Assembly: GCA_030593785.1 (NCBI GenBank) | Contig: JAUVGM010000057.1 | Span: 1 to 9,644 of the forward strand | Direction: 5' to 3' | Source: Gammaproteobacteria bacterium | GTDB taxonomy: Bacteria > Pseudomonadota > Gammaproteobacteria > UBA6429 > Thiohalophilaceae | Length of the DNA: 9,644 nt | In this document: positions 1 to 6,125 of the stretch, piece by piece | How the letters are laid out: the number at the start of each line of letters is the position of its first letter | How positions within the stretch are numbered: position 1 is the stretch's first letter | The notes under the pieces: generated by a model | Told to the model about the DNA's origin: nothing | What the model saw: only the letters and a program-made list of their open reading frames with translations | Database searches by the model: none | Program-made: the position numbers and the translations under genes

Positions 1-356
1 GGATTGTATTTGGATTTGTGATTAAGGGCTGGGTGATTTTTGATATCAATGAAAGTTTATTCGCATTTCATGCCTTTACCGTTGGTGGTATCGGGATTAT
101 GACACTAGGTATGATGGCTCGGGTTAGTATTGGGCATACTGGCCGAGAAATGGTATTGAGTAGTTGGATGACGTTAGCATTTATTTTAATCAATATTTCC
201 GCTATCACTAGAGTCATTTTGCCCATGTTTATGCCACATCTTTATTTGTTTTTTATTCAGTTTTCAGGTTGGCTGTGGGTATCCGCATTTATTATTTTCT
301 TTATTGTCTATACTCCTATGTGGATTAGGCCACGGATAGATGGCCGACCAGGTTAA
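1..356 (+). CDS. NnrS family membrane protein, C-terminal part (5' end outside window)
   Basis: The reading frame is open from the first complete codon at position 3, so the gene begins upstream of the window; the GTG at 18 is only an internal Val codon. About 117 residues are visible out of a family length of roughly 400. They contain the HAFTVGGIGIMTLGMMAR stretch followed by GHTGRE, which I recognise as the conserved late segment of NnrS, a polytopic haem- and copper-containing inner-membrane protein linked to nitric oxide metabolism and stress. At least three hydrophobic membrane segments are visible, and the protein ends in a short basic cytoplasmic-looking tail (PMWIRPRIDGRPG). The next gene starts 66 bases downstream on the same strand with its own strong ribosome site, so cotranscription is possible but not shown. 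No terminator hairpin was seen after the stop. Family call is confident; the NO role comes from family knowledge. Confidence 0.88.
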   Translation, partial: IVFGFVIKGWVIFDINESLFAFHAFTVGGIGIMTLGMMARVSIGHTGREMVLSSWMTLAFILINISAITRVILPMFMPHLYLFFIQFSGWLWVSAFIIFFIVYTPMWIRPRIDGRPG

Positions 357-410
357 ATCTGTTGTCATTTCGACTGGCGACATTTATGCGAAGTTCTCAA
401 TGTAAAACTT

Positions 411-418
411 AAGGAGAG
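411..418 (+). promoter_or_regulatory. Strong Shine-Dalgarno site for the dienelactone hydrolase gene
   Basis: The sequence AAGGAGAG lies 4 bases before the ATG at 423. It is a near-perfect match to the anti-Shine-Dalgarno sequence and fixes the start codon, giving a protein that begins directly with a signal peptide. Confidence 0.85.
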
Positions 419-422
419 AGTT

Positions 423-1217
423 ATGAAAATTAAATTAGTTGTTCCAGTAATCACATTGTTGAGTTCGCTTTTTTCAATTCAGCTACAGGCAGACGTTATC
501 ACCAAAACGATTGATTACTCAGATGGTGATATAAAAATGAAAGGGTATCTCGCCTATGATGACAGCATAAAAGGACAACGTCCGGGCATTATTGTTGTTC
601 ATGAATGGTGGGGGCATAATGACTATGCTAAAAGACGTGCCCGTATGTTAGCCAAGTTAGGGTATCGTGCATTAGCTCTCGATATGTACGGTAATGGGAA
701 AAATGCATCTCACCCAAAAGATGCGGGTAAATTCTCTGGGGCAGTTAAAGCAAATATGGCGGTAGCAGAGAAGCGTTTTATGGCCGCTTACAATTTATTA
801 CAGAAACAGGATAATGTCGCAAAGGATAAGATGGCAGCCATTGGTTACTGTTTTGGTGGTGGTATTGTTCTTGAAATGGCGCGTCGTGGAGTTGACCTTG
901 ATGCTGTTGTGAGTTTTCACGGTAGTCTTGGAACAAAATCGAAAGCAACTAAAGGAAAAGTTAAAGCAAAGGTTCTTGTCTTAAATGGTAAGGCTGACCC
1001 TTTTGTTAAAGCAGAGAGTATTTCAAATTTCAAAAAAGAGATGAAAGCTGCAGGCGTTGATTTTAAATTCATCGGTTATCCTGGTGCAAAACATGCCTTT
1101 ACCAATCCGGGTGCAGATAAGTTTGGTAAAAAATTCAAAATTCCATTAGCGTATAATGCTGAAGCCGATAAAAAATCATGGACTGAGATGCAACGCTTTT
1201 TAGAAAAATCCTTTTAG
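423..1217 (+). CDS. Dienelactone hydrolase family protein, exported
   Basis: A 264-residue alpha/beta-hydrolase of the dienelactone hydrolase (DLH) family. Residues 1-23 form a signal peptide (basic MKIK, hydrophobic core, cleavage probably after LQA), so the mature enzyme is probably periplasmic. The family triad is visible: nucleophile Cys143 in GYCFGGG, Asp192 in GKADPF and His224 in GAKHAF. Glu61 in VVHEWWG matches the glutamate that tunes the Cys in DLH. Classical DLH opens the lactone ring of dienelactones in chloroaromatic breakdown, but exported homologues are widespread and their substrates mostly unknown; no aromatic-degradation genes lie nearby, so I do not assign a substrate. The gene follows the NnrS-family gene by 66 bases on the same strand and ends tail-to-tail with the peroxiredoxin-like gene, sharing 4 bases with it. 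Start chosen from the strong ribosome site at 411-418. Confidence 0.92.
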   Translation: MKIKLVVPVITLLSSLFSIQLQADVITKTIDYSDGDIKMKGYLAYDDSIKGQRPGIIVVHEWWGHNDYAKRRARMLAKLGYRALALDMYGNGKNASHPKDAGKFSGAVKANMAVAEKRFMAAYNLLQKQDNVAKDKMAAIGYCFGGGIVLEMARRGVDLDAVVSFHGSLGTKSKATKGKVKAKVLVLNGKADPFVKAESISNFKKEMKAAGVDFKFIGYPGAKHAFTNPGADKFGKKFKIPLAYNAEADKKSWTEMQRFLEKSF

Positions 1218-1747
1218 CTATTAGCGAAGGCTTTTATTTCATCAAAAGATAAATGATCGCCTTCGTCCTTCCCATAATGTGCTGTTTTAATATTTCCTTC
1301 ACGATCAATTAAGAAATCAACAGGCATTGTTGTCATACTGCCTTTAATGATAAGGGGAACGTAGCCCTTAAACATTCCTTTCAATAATGTTGGCATACGA
1401 AAAAACATACCCTTTAACATTCCAATAAAAGAATGTTCGATACCGTACTTCTTGTAATACTTATTGCTTTCATCCGCTAAAATTGGGAAAGGCGCTTTGT
1501 GCCCTTCAGTATGACGAGCCAAATTATCCATAGGTGAATCAAAAATTGCAATAATGGTAAAGTCATCACCAAACTCATCAAAACGTCGAACAAGCTCATT
1601 CACCCGTAAGTTGCAAAATGGACAACTGGCAAAACGGAAAAAAGAAATCATGATGGGTTTTCCTTTGACACTATCAGAGTCAAAGATAGAGCCATCAATG
1701 GCAGGAAGACGGATGTTCTTTATTTTAGAGTTAGTTGTTAATCGCAT
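1214..1747 (-). CDS. Peroxiredoxin-like (AhpC/TSA, thioredoxin-fold) protein
   Basis: 177 residues with a thioredoxin-like fold of the AhpC/TSA superfamily. The active-site region is FFRFASCPFCNLRVNEL, with Cys42 and Cys45 as the only cysteines, so the protein has a CPFC pair rather than the usual single peroxidatic Cys of PxxxT-C type peroxiredoxins. Pro142 in TTMPVDFLID fits the cis-proline opposite the active site, and the strand DFLIDREGNI that follows is typical. No signal peptide is seen, so it probably acts in the cytoplasm as a thiol peroxidase or disulfide reductase; the electron donor is unknown. An odd basic, Met-rich stretch at 108-130 repeats LKGMF twice. It lies 85 bases downstream of the HTTM-type gene on the same strand and converges with the DLH gene with a 4-base overlap. 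Its ribosome site is inside a hairpin (1751-1795). Confidence 0.85.
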   Translation of the reverse strand: MRLTTNSKIKNIRLPAIDGSIFDSDSVKGKPIMISFFRFASCPFCNLRVNELVRRFDEFGDDFTIIAIFDSPMDNLARHTEGHKAPFPILADESNKYYKKYGIEHSFIGMLKGMFFRMPTLLKGMFKGYVPLIIKGSMTTMPVDFLIDREGNIKTAHYGKDEGDHLSFDEIKAFANS

Positions 1748-1750
1748 GTG

Positions 1751-1795
1751 TTCACCATTGTTACTTGTATGAAGACTTAATTAGTCAATGGTGAA
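1751..1795 (-). promoter_or_regulatory. Perfect 10-bp inverted repeat covering the ribosome site of the peroxiredoxin-like gene
   Basis: The arms TTCACCATTG (1751-1760) and CAATGGTGAA (1786-1795) are perfectly complementary with a 25-base spacer. In the minus-strand transcript the second arm ends 3 bases before the AUG at 1747 and holds the only Shine-Dalgarno-like sequence (UGGUGA). A hairpin here would hide the start region. It could equally be a DNA operator. It has no T-run, so it is not a standard terminator. The repeat is seen directly; a regulatory role is inference. Confidence 0.45.
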
Positions 1796-1832
1796 TAGTG
1801 TTAGTTCCGCTCATTGTTAACATTTTTATATT

Positions 1833-2531
1833 TTAATTTAATGACTCAAAAATACGCTGTTGAAACCAGAGAATCGATGGATAGGCTGTGATCCAGATCC
1901 AAAAGAAGTGATTAAGTCCAAATAAACATGCATTTGAGAAATGAAAGCTCGCGGTAATGACGAGTGCAAAAGTTAAACTGGTACTTGATAGAAGCGAAAA
2001 GGGGAAAAGTAATTCAAATAGTATGACACCCCATGACATGGATAAAAGCAATCGAGGTGATTTGGACCACTGCCGTAATGATTCGCTAACTGGATAGGCT
2101 GAGAATTGAAAAACATCACGTAAAGCCTGACCATTACGCCAATCCGGGTTTATGACTTTAACCCATCCTGAAATGAAGTAAGACAGTATTAATTGTATTA
2201 CAAGATAACCAAAGGCAACTTCTTGCCAGCGTAGTGAAGGTGCAAAGTGTACTAAAGTTAAGCAAGATAAAATTAACAAACTCATACGATCGGCACCGCC
2301 ATTATACGGCCCCTGAAAACGATGCAGAATAGCTAAAGATAGTAGAAGCAATAAGAGTAATGTCCAGGCTGTCTGAAAGCCGATAATAAGCAATAACGAT
2401 AATATAATGCGGATCAGAAATAGACGACGTTCATGTGTAAATAAAGTTAAATGTTCAATGCTTTGTTGAATAAAAGAAAATCCCATTAATACTTCTGTTA
2501 AACGAATAGCGAGCTCAAGACTCATAATCAT
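1833..2531 (-). CDS. HTTM-domain-like multi-pass membrane protein
   Basis: 232 residues, strongly hydrophobic, with roughly six membrane segments (for example around 38-68, 82-98, 105-122, 160-185 and 186-225). The motif FQGPYNGGADRM after the second hydrophobic block, then SGWVKVINPDWRNGQAL, resembles the HTTM family (horizontally transferred transmembrane domain, related to vitamin-K-dependent gamma-carboxylase), where a conserved G-G-D and a W-x-x-G are common. The biochemical function of bacterial HTTM proteins is largely unsettled. The ATG at 2531 overlaps the end of the upstream 157-residue gene by 17 bases; a second ATG at 2525 is equally possible, so translation is probably coupled. 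Together with the DCC-family gene two positions upstream this is a known kind of pairing, since DCC and HTTM domains are often adjacent or fused. Membrane nature is certain; family name is a good but unverified match. Confidence 0.7.
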   Translation of the reverse strand: MIMSLELAIRLTEVLMGFSFIQQSIEHLTLFTHERRLFLIRIILSLLLIIGFQTAWTLLLLLLLSLAILHRFQGPYNGGADRMSLLILSCLTLVHFAPSLRWQEVAFGYLVIQLILSYFISGWVKVINPDWRNGQALRDVFQFSAYPVSESLRQWSKSPRLLLSMSWGVILFELLFPFSLLSSTSLTFALVITASFHFSNACLFGLNHFFWIWITAYPSILWFQQRIFESLN

Positions 2532-2988
2532 TATCCATAGATAATGGTTGGATACGTGAAATAAATGTGACTTCTTTTTGTAATTCTGTTCCTTGTCGAT
2601 GCACGAATATTAATCGAAATTGAAGATACGTTATATCTGATACATTAAATTCAGATTCGGTTTGGAGAAGATCCTTTTTAATACGTTTTAATATCTCATT
2701 TTCACTATGTTGAATAAGCTGTTGAGTTGAATCCCCCATAATTCTTTCAGCACAGCTGACTAAAAATAATGATTCATTCCATCCTGGATTCCATAACATG
2801 CGTTTTAGCATTTGTATAAATGACAAATGCATTGGGCGAGGACGAAATTCATGCCATTCTTGTATGGGGGTGTTTTCTGATTTTAATAAAGAAAACTGGA
2901 TTCGTGGGGAGGAGGCGATAACATCAAAGAAGTTCCATGATGGTATTAATGCAGGGAGTAATAATTTTATTGAGTTTATAAAATTCAT
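2515..2988 (-). CDS. Conserved hypothetical protein in the DCC-HTTM operon
   Basis: 157 residues that I do not recognise as a named family. The N-terminus has a short hydrophobic stretch (ISIKLLLPALIPSW-like, about residues 5-18) but no clear signal peptide, followed by FFDVIASSPRIQFSLL and the W/P-rich WHEFRPRPMHLSF. The C-terminal half (about 75-157) is charged and likely mixed helix and strand, ending in a strand-like FRLIFVHRQGTELQKEVTFISRI. Its start ATG shares an ATGA overlap with the stop of the DCC gene and its end overlaps the HTTM-type gene by 17 bases. Such tight packing on both sides argues that it works with these two proteins, perhaps as a soluble or peripheral partner of the membrane protein. 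That functional link is inference from arrangement only. Confidence 0.75.
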   Translation of the reverse strand: MNFINSIKLLLPALIPSWNFFDVIASSPRIQFSLLKSENTPIQEWHEFRPRPMHLSFIQMLKRMLWNPGWNESLFLVSCAERIMGDSTQQLIQHSENEILKRIKKDLLQTESEFNVSDITYLQFRLIFVHRQGTELQKEVTFISRIQPLSMDNDYES

Positions 2989-3417
2989 AAGTAACGACTA
3001 TTATGATCCTTTGCCGGCAATCTGCATTCTTTATATTTACCAAACAATTTATATCGGTTAATTGCTATACGATCATAAACATAATCTCGAATGATGTTAG
3101 GAATTAATTTTAATATAAATAATAATTTTATCGGAAAGGGTAATTGTTTCACAATCTTAATGAAAGCCAAACTTTTCTCATAAATCTCATTATTTTCTAT
3201 ATACAATATTGTTTCAAAAAAATCTGTAGGTTGCTCTAAATGTTTAAGTATTGCTTGCCCTTTATCTGATTGCATCGAAACTAGCTTAGAAAATCTGGTT
3301 TTTATCATAACGAACAATAAACCTGCACCATGCATTGCATAACTTGCATACACCGTCAAAAAGGATGACTTTATCATTGATGCTAATGTATGGAATATTA
3401 TTGAATTCAATGTTCAT
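2985..3417 (-). pseudogene. DCC family (DUF393) thiol-disulfide oxidoreductase gene split by a +1 frameshift
   Basis: The minus-strand ATG at 3417 opens a 43-residue frame containing VILFDGVCKLCNAWCRFIV, the hallmark DxxCxxC N-terminus of the DCC/DUF393 family (Asp21, Cys24, Cys27). It stops at TAA 3288-3286. Skipping one base there (a T on the minus strand) continues directly as KLVSMQSDKGQAIL and runs to the stop at 2985, ending in LIPNIIRDYVYDRIAINRY and ECRLP, the typical DCC C-terminus. The restored protein would be 143 residues, normal for the family. The alternative downstream frame starting upstream of 3287 codes an unrelated, non-family sequence, so neither frame alone makes the full protein. 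No good ribosome site is seen before 3417. It overlaps the next gene by ATGA. DCC proteins are predicted thioredoxin-fold thiol oxidoreductases. Cause may be sequencing error, real decay, or less likely programmed frameshifting. Confidence 0.85.
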
Positions 3418-3444
3418 GAGTTTTGGTGTATATGTTTAAAAATG

Positions 3445-3460
3445 CTTATATAAATATAAG
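3445..3460. repeat. Perfect AT-rich dyad upstream of the DCC gene
   Basis: CTTATAT-AA-ATATAAG is a perfect 7-2-7 palindrome. It lies between the terminator at 3463-3509 and the DCC start at 3417, where the promoter for the DCC-HTTM operon must lie, and includes TATA-rich sequence that could serve as a -10 region. In DNA this AT-rich, chance palindromes are not rare, so an operator role is only a possibility. Confidence 0.3.
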
Positions 3461-3462
3461 GC

Positions 3463-3509
3463 AAAAAAAAACCAATTAATTACAGGTGTGAAGAGTAATT
3501 AATTAGTTT
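3463..3509 (-). terminator. Intrinsic terminator downstream of the DUF2799 lipoprotein gene
   Basis: On the minus strand the arm AAACTAATTAATTAC (3509-3495) pairs with GTAATTAATTGGTTT (3483-3469), a 15-bp stem with one G-U pair and an 11-base loop. It is followed by a T-tract on the minus strand (nine A residues at 3463-3471 on the plus strand). It sits 24 bases after the lipoprotein stop at 3533. It separates that transcript from the DCC-HTTM operon, which therefore needs its own promoter in about 3418-3462. The stem is AT-rich, so efficiency may be moderate. Confidence 0.78.
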
Positions 3510-3532
3510 ATTTTGGTGAATAAAGCTATTTT

Positions 3533-4162
3533 TTAGTTATAGCTTCGTCCTCTTTTCATGTCAGAAATACGACCTGTTTGATGATCAATGTTGCCAGCTA
3601 AATTGCCAAGATTAAGTTTAGCTTTACCTAGTTCTTCAGCTATTTCTTTTGTTTCTTGCAATAACTTGTAAGCTTTTAGTTTTGAAATCTTACCGTTAAT
3701 CATTTCATGTTCTTTATGTTGCAGGCTTCTTTCCAATTGGCGTATATGATGCTCTTCACTTGAATACTCACGTTTGAGGTTATCTAATATTTTGACTTCT
3801 TTATATACCGCTGTTCCATAATTGAAAGCATCTAAATATGTGGCTTCATTATGGCTTATGCAAACGCCGTTATATCTGCTGCCAGCGAGACCTTTATAAT
3901 AGCCTCGAGATGGGATGCAATATTGATTTAATCCTTTATTTCTACCATTAGTGTAGGCATTTAAATTTGGTTTTATGCCGTGTTCTGCACAAGCAGAACG
4001 ATGTTGGCTAATTCTTGAAGCAGGATAACCGTTTGTGCCATCTCCATAACCAATTGTATCCCAGTCTGCATTTATACATTCACTTTTATTCATTGTAGAG
4101 CATGCCGTAAATGCAATAGTTACTACGCCAAGCGCAATAATATTCCTTATTAAATTAATCAT
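3533..4162 (-). CDS. DUF2799-family lipoprotein with helical C-terminus
   Basis: 209 residues from the ATG at 4162. The N-terminus is a lipoprotein signal (hydrophobic core, lipobox AFTA|C with lipid-acceptor Cys21), predicting a membrane-anchored envelope protein. Residues 29-101 match the DUF2799 pattern: CINADWDTIGYGDG, R50, C58, then YTNGRNKGLNQYCIP and YYKGLAGSRYNGVC, with C29, C58, C82 and C101 as possible disulfides. Residues about 118-190 are charged and heptad-like, probably a coiled coil. DUF2799 has no established function. The same frame stays open upstream to 4405, but that part encodes the end of a broken ion-channel gene; a strong Shine-Dalgarno (4168-4174) and the lipobox show the real start. 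A possible -10 element TATACT lies at 4203-4198 with no convincing -35. An intrinsic terminator follows the stop. Confidence 0.85.
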   Translation of the reverse strand: MINLIRNIIALGVVTIAFTACSTMNKSECINADWDTIGYGDGTNGYPASRISQHRSACAEHGIKPNLNAYTNGRNKGLNQYCIPSRGYYKGLAGSRYNGVCISHNEATYLDAFNYGTAVYKEVKILDNLKREYSSEEHHIRQLERSLQHKEHEMINGKISKLKAYKLLQETKEIAEELGKAKLNLGNLAGNIDHQTGRISDMKRGRSYN

Positions 4163-4167
4163 ATTTT

Positions 4168-4174
4168 CCCCTTT
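4168..4174 (-). promoter_or_regulatory. Shine-Dalgarno that fixes the start of the DUF2799 lipoprotein
   Basis: On the minus strand AAAGGGG stands 5 bases before the ATG at 4162. It decides against the longer open frame reaching to 4405, which would fuse channel sequence to the lipoprotein. Confidence 0.75.
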
Positions 4175-4237
4175 AATATGTATGACAGTTTGCATCGAGT
4201 ATAACTTGAAAATAATGGGTTTATCTATCGAATTTTC

Positions 4238-4690
4238 GCCACGATCCCAGTAGCGTTGCATCTCAAAATAGAGGAATGAAGCCGTCCAGGTAATTAAAAG
4301 CAGAACTGTTAATGACTCAATACCAACAAGGTGTCGTATCAAACCATGCGGTTGAATATCGCCAAATCCAACGTGGTAAAGGTTGTGTATGAAAAATAAA
4401 CGCAATCCATAAACGAACCATTAAATTCACCGGTAAAATGTCCCCAGCTCTCAAAATAGGGAAGGAAATAATATGCGCTGGCAAAAAGCCATATTTCAAG
4501 AGTATGAGCGATAAGAGCACCGAAGACACCGATAACAATTCTAAAGCGGTGCTTTACTGTCATTTTAGGCAGGTGCATTGTCAAAATGTATAAGTACAGC
4601 AAGTGCGATGATTGAAATGTTAACTAAAAATACTATTGCTATATTTAACGTCTCACGTTGTAAAGAAAAATTTGAATTATAACGAGTGGA
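4238..4690 (-). pseudogene. Two-TM ion channel (potassium channel family) gene, frameshifted
   Basis: Pieces of one small channel protein lie in different frames. Piece 1 (open from 4690, no ATG, GTG or TTG) contains the hydrophobic AIVFLVNISIIALAVLIHF and stops at 4567-4565. Piece 2, readable from about 4602 (ATG at 4578), has HRFRIVIGVFGALIAHTLEI, a pore helix and YFSYTTFTT, then leaves the family and stops at 4341-4339. Piece 3, in the -1 frame from 4372, continues VGFGDIQPHGLIRHLVGIE, then TM2 LTVLLLITWTASFLYFEMQ and YWDRG. Joining pieces 2 and 3 with one added base gives TTVGFGD, the canonical K+ selectivity filter. Piece 3 has no stop before the lipoprotein start and reads on in frame into it. 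The family forms homo-oligomeric inner-membrane cation channels; as it stands no frame encodes a working one. The break between pieces 2 and 3 is clear; the one between 1 and 2 is probable. Confidence 0.8.
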
Positions 4691-4697
4691 TTATTAT

Positions 4698-5975
4698 TTA
4701 TAGTAGTGCTTTTATTTTTTTAATAAATTCAGGATCGTCCCACTCAATAGCAGCATTCACGCCATATTTTATTTTACCTTCTTTGTCGATAATGAAAGTT
4801 GAAGGATAAGTGATAACATTCCATTTTTTTGCAAAGCCGCCATCTTTATCCAGTAGAACAGGGAATTCCACATTTACTTTTTTCATAAATTCGAGAATTG
4901 TTTTTTTCTCTTCAGCATAATTGATTGAGATTAACTCGAAAGGTAAACCTTCCATTTTTTTCTTTAATCGATTTAACGATGGTATTTCCTGAACACAAGG
5001 AGGGCACCATGTAGCCCAAAAATTAATAATAGTCACTTGTCCTTTATAGTTGTTTTTTTCTATTATTTTTCCATTTGTGTCTTCAAGTTTTATTGCCAGG
5101 GGAGATATGATGCCTTTATATTCTCTTAAGTAAATATCAATGCCGCTTTTAATTTTTTTAGATTTTTTTAAAGCAACAGGTTTCACTGGAACAGGATGTT
5201 TTTCTAAAATCGGAATCATTTTTTTAATGTTATTTGCTATCGGTCTAACTTGTTCAATCATTATTTCTGTCGGTTTATCTTCATAAAATAAACTCATGAT
5301 ATTGGGTAAGAAACGTGTGTATACAGGACTGCCGTGTTGTTCCAGTTTTGTCATTAAAGTTTTAAATTGGCTGTATGTACCGCCTCGTTTTGCCTGGTAG
5401 ATCATCATTGGAATATTCGTTGCAGAGACAATGGGCATGTATTCAGGCAACTGACCTAATGGTGGGATTGACGCAAAGGTGTGTGGGGAAAAAAGTATAG
5501 CGCCAATTAAATAAGGGCTGTTTTTTTGTTGTTGCCATTGATGTGCGCCACGTAATGCACTTAATGATGCGTAAGAATCTCCTAAAATAATAATTTTCTT
5601 ACCGCTTGTTTTATGCGCATATTTTATTAAATCAGCAACATGTTGGCCACTGAGCGTTTTAAGTGAGCTTGTGCCTTGAGGCATAAATAGAGATTCAACG
5701 ATATTCGCTTGCCATATTTCTATATTTTGTTGAGTTAATAAACGAGCAAGAGAACGATGTCCCTCACGTATGCCATATTCAGGAGCGAGCCATAAGATGA
5801 GGTATTTTCCTTTAGCGGGAAAAATCTCGACTGTAATTTCATCTCCTGACGAGACATCTACAGTGATTTCATTCTCAGCAAAACTTGAATTTATGAACAA
5901 AATATTGAAAATTAAAAAGCTGAAAATAAGAGCGCGAGAAAGCAGAGTTCTTAATGAAATAGATTGAAATTGCAT
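4698..5975 (-). CDS. Exported alpha/beta-hydrolase-like / TlpA thioredoxin fusion protein
   Basis: 425 residues. Residues 1-33 are a signal peptide (basic start, long hydrophobic core, cleavage probably after SSFA), so the protein is periplasmic or anchored by this segment. Residues about 45-255 look like an alpha/beta-hydrolase: LILWLAPEYG strand and loop, the nucleophile-elbow-like IIILGDSYASLSAL with Ser134, and AILFSPHTFA. I cannot place the acid and histidine with confidence, so enzyme activity is uncertain. After a Lys/Pro-rich linker (about 258-278), residues 285-425 are a TlpA/ResA-type thioredoxin domain with INFWATWCPPC (Cys324, Cys327), SINYAEE, cis-Pro391 in TYPSTFIID. TlpA proteins reduce disulfides in the periplasm, for example in cytochrome maturation. 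The gene is divergent from the receiver gene (150-base gap) and has AAAGGGA about 12 bases before its ATG. No terminator is visible downstream. Confidence 0.85.
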   Translation of the reverse strand: MQFQSISLRTLLSRALIFSFLIFNILFINSSFAENEITVDVSSGDEITVEIFPAKGKYLILWLAPEYGIREGHRSLARLLTQQNIEIWQANIVESLFMPQGTSSLKTLSGQHVADLIKYAHKTSGKKIIILGDSYASLSALRGAHQWQQQKNSPYLIGAILFSPHTFASIPPLGQLPEYMPIVSATNIPMMIYQAKRGGTYSQFKTLMTKLEQHGSPVYTRFLPNIMSLFYEDKPTEIMIEQVRPIANNIKKMIPILEKHPVPVKPVALKKSKKIKSGIDIYLREYKGIISPLAIKLEDTNGKIIEKNNYKGQVTIINFWATWCPPCVQEIPSLNRLKKKMEGLPFELISINYAEEKKTILEFMKKVNVEFPVLLDKDGGFAKKWNVITYPSTFIIDKEGKIKYGVNAAIEWDDPEFIKKIKALL

Positions 5976-6042
5976 ATGATTAAGATCCCTTTACTCTTGA
6001 ATACCAAGTGGAAATAGTAGATGGAAATTTTCAGAATGTATA

Positions 6043-6055
6043 TGATAAATTATCA
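6043..6055. repeat. TGATAA-A-TTATCA dyad in the divergent intergenic region
   Basis: A perfect 6-1-6 inverted repeat between the divergent TlpA-fusion and receiver genes, 12 bases upstream of the candidate -35 for the receiver gene. Placement suits an operator. It resembles an FNR/CRP-like half-site pair but the spacing (TGAT-N5-ATCA) is one base too long for FNR, so no regulator is assigned. Confidence 0.3.
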
Positions 6056-6067
6056 GATAGAGTTTTC

Positions 6068-6095
6068 TTGCTGTTTTTGGAATATACGATAAAAT
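6068..6095 (+). promoter_or_regulatory. Candidate sigma-70 promoter for the receiver gene
   Basis: TTGCTG at 6068-6073, 16 bases, then TAAAAT at 6090-6095, with transcription expected near 6102 and a leader of about 24 bases before the ATG at 6126. Both hexamers match the consensus at four or five positions. Position is sensible; not proven. Confidence 0.45.
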
Positions 6096-6125
6096 AGTGT
6101 TTTTATACATCTTAATGGAATAGAC

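Noticed and set aside
3286..3291. prfB-like programmed +1 frameshift
   Set aside because: No upstream Shine-Dalgarno, and slippage from UUC to UCU is unfavourable; kept only as a possibility in the findings.
2985..3410. A 141-residue CDS starting with TTG at 3410
   Set aside because: Its first 41 residues are out of frame with the DCC N-terminus, which is encoded in the other frame from ATG 3417; it is the 3' part of a split gene.
3533..4405. A single 290-residue CDS from 4405
   Set aside because: The first 81 residues are the end of a channel protein; a lipobox and strong ribosome site place the real start at 4162.
6043..6055. FNR or CRP binding site
   Set aside because: Half-sites TGAT/ATCA are separated by five bases rather than the four of an FNR box, and it lacks the outer bases.
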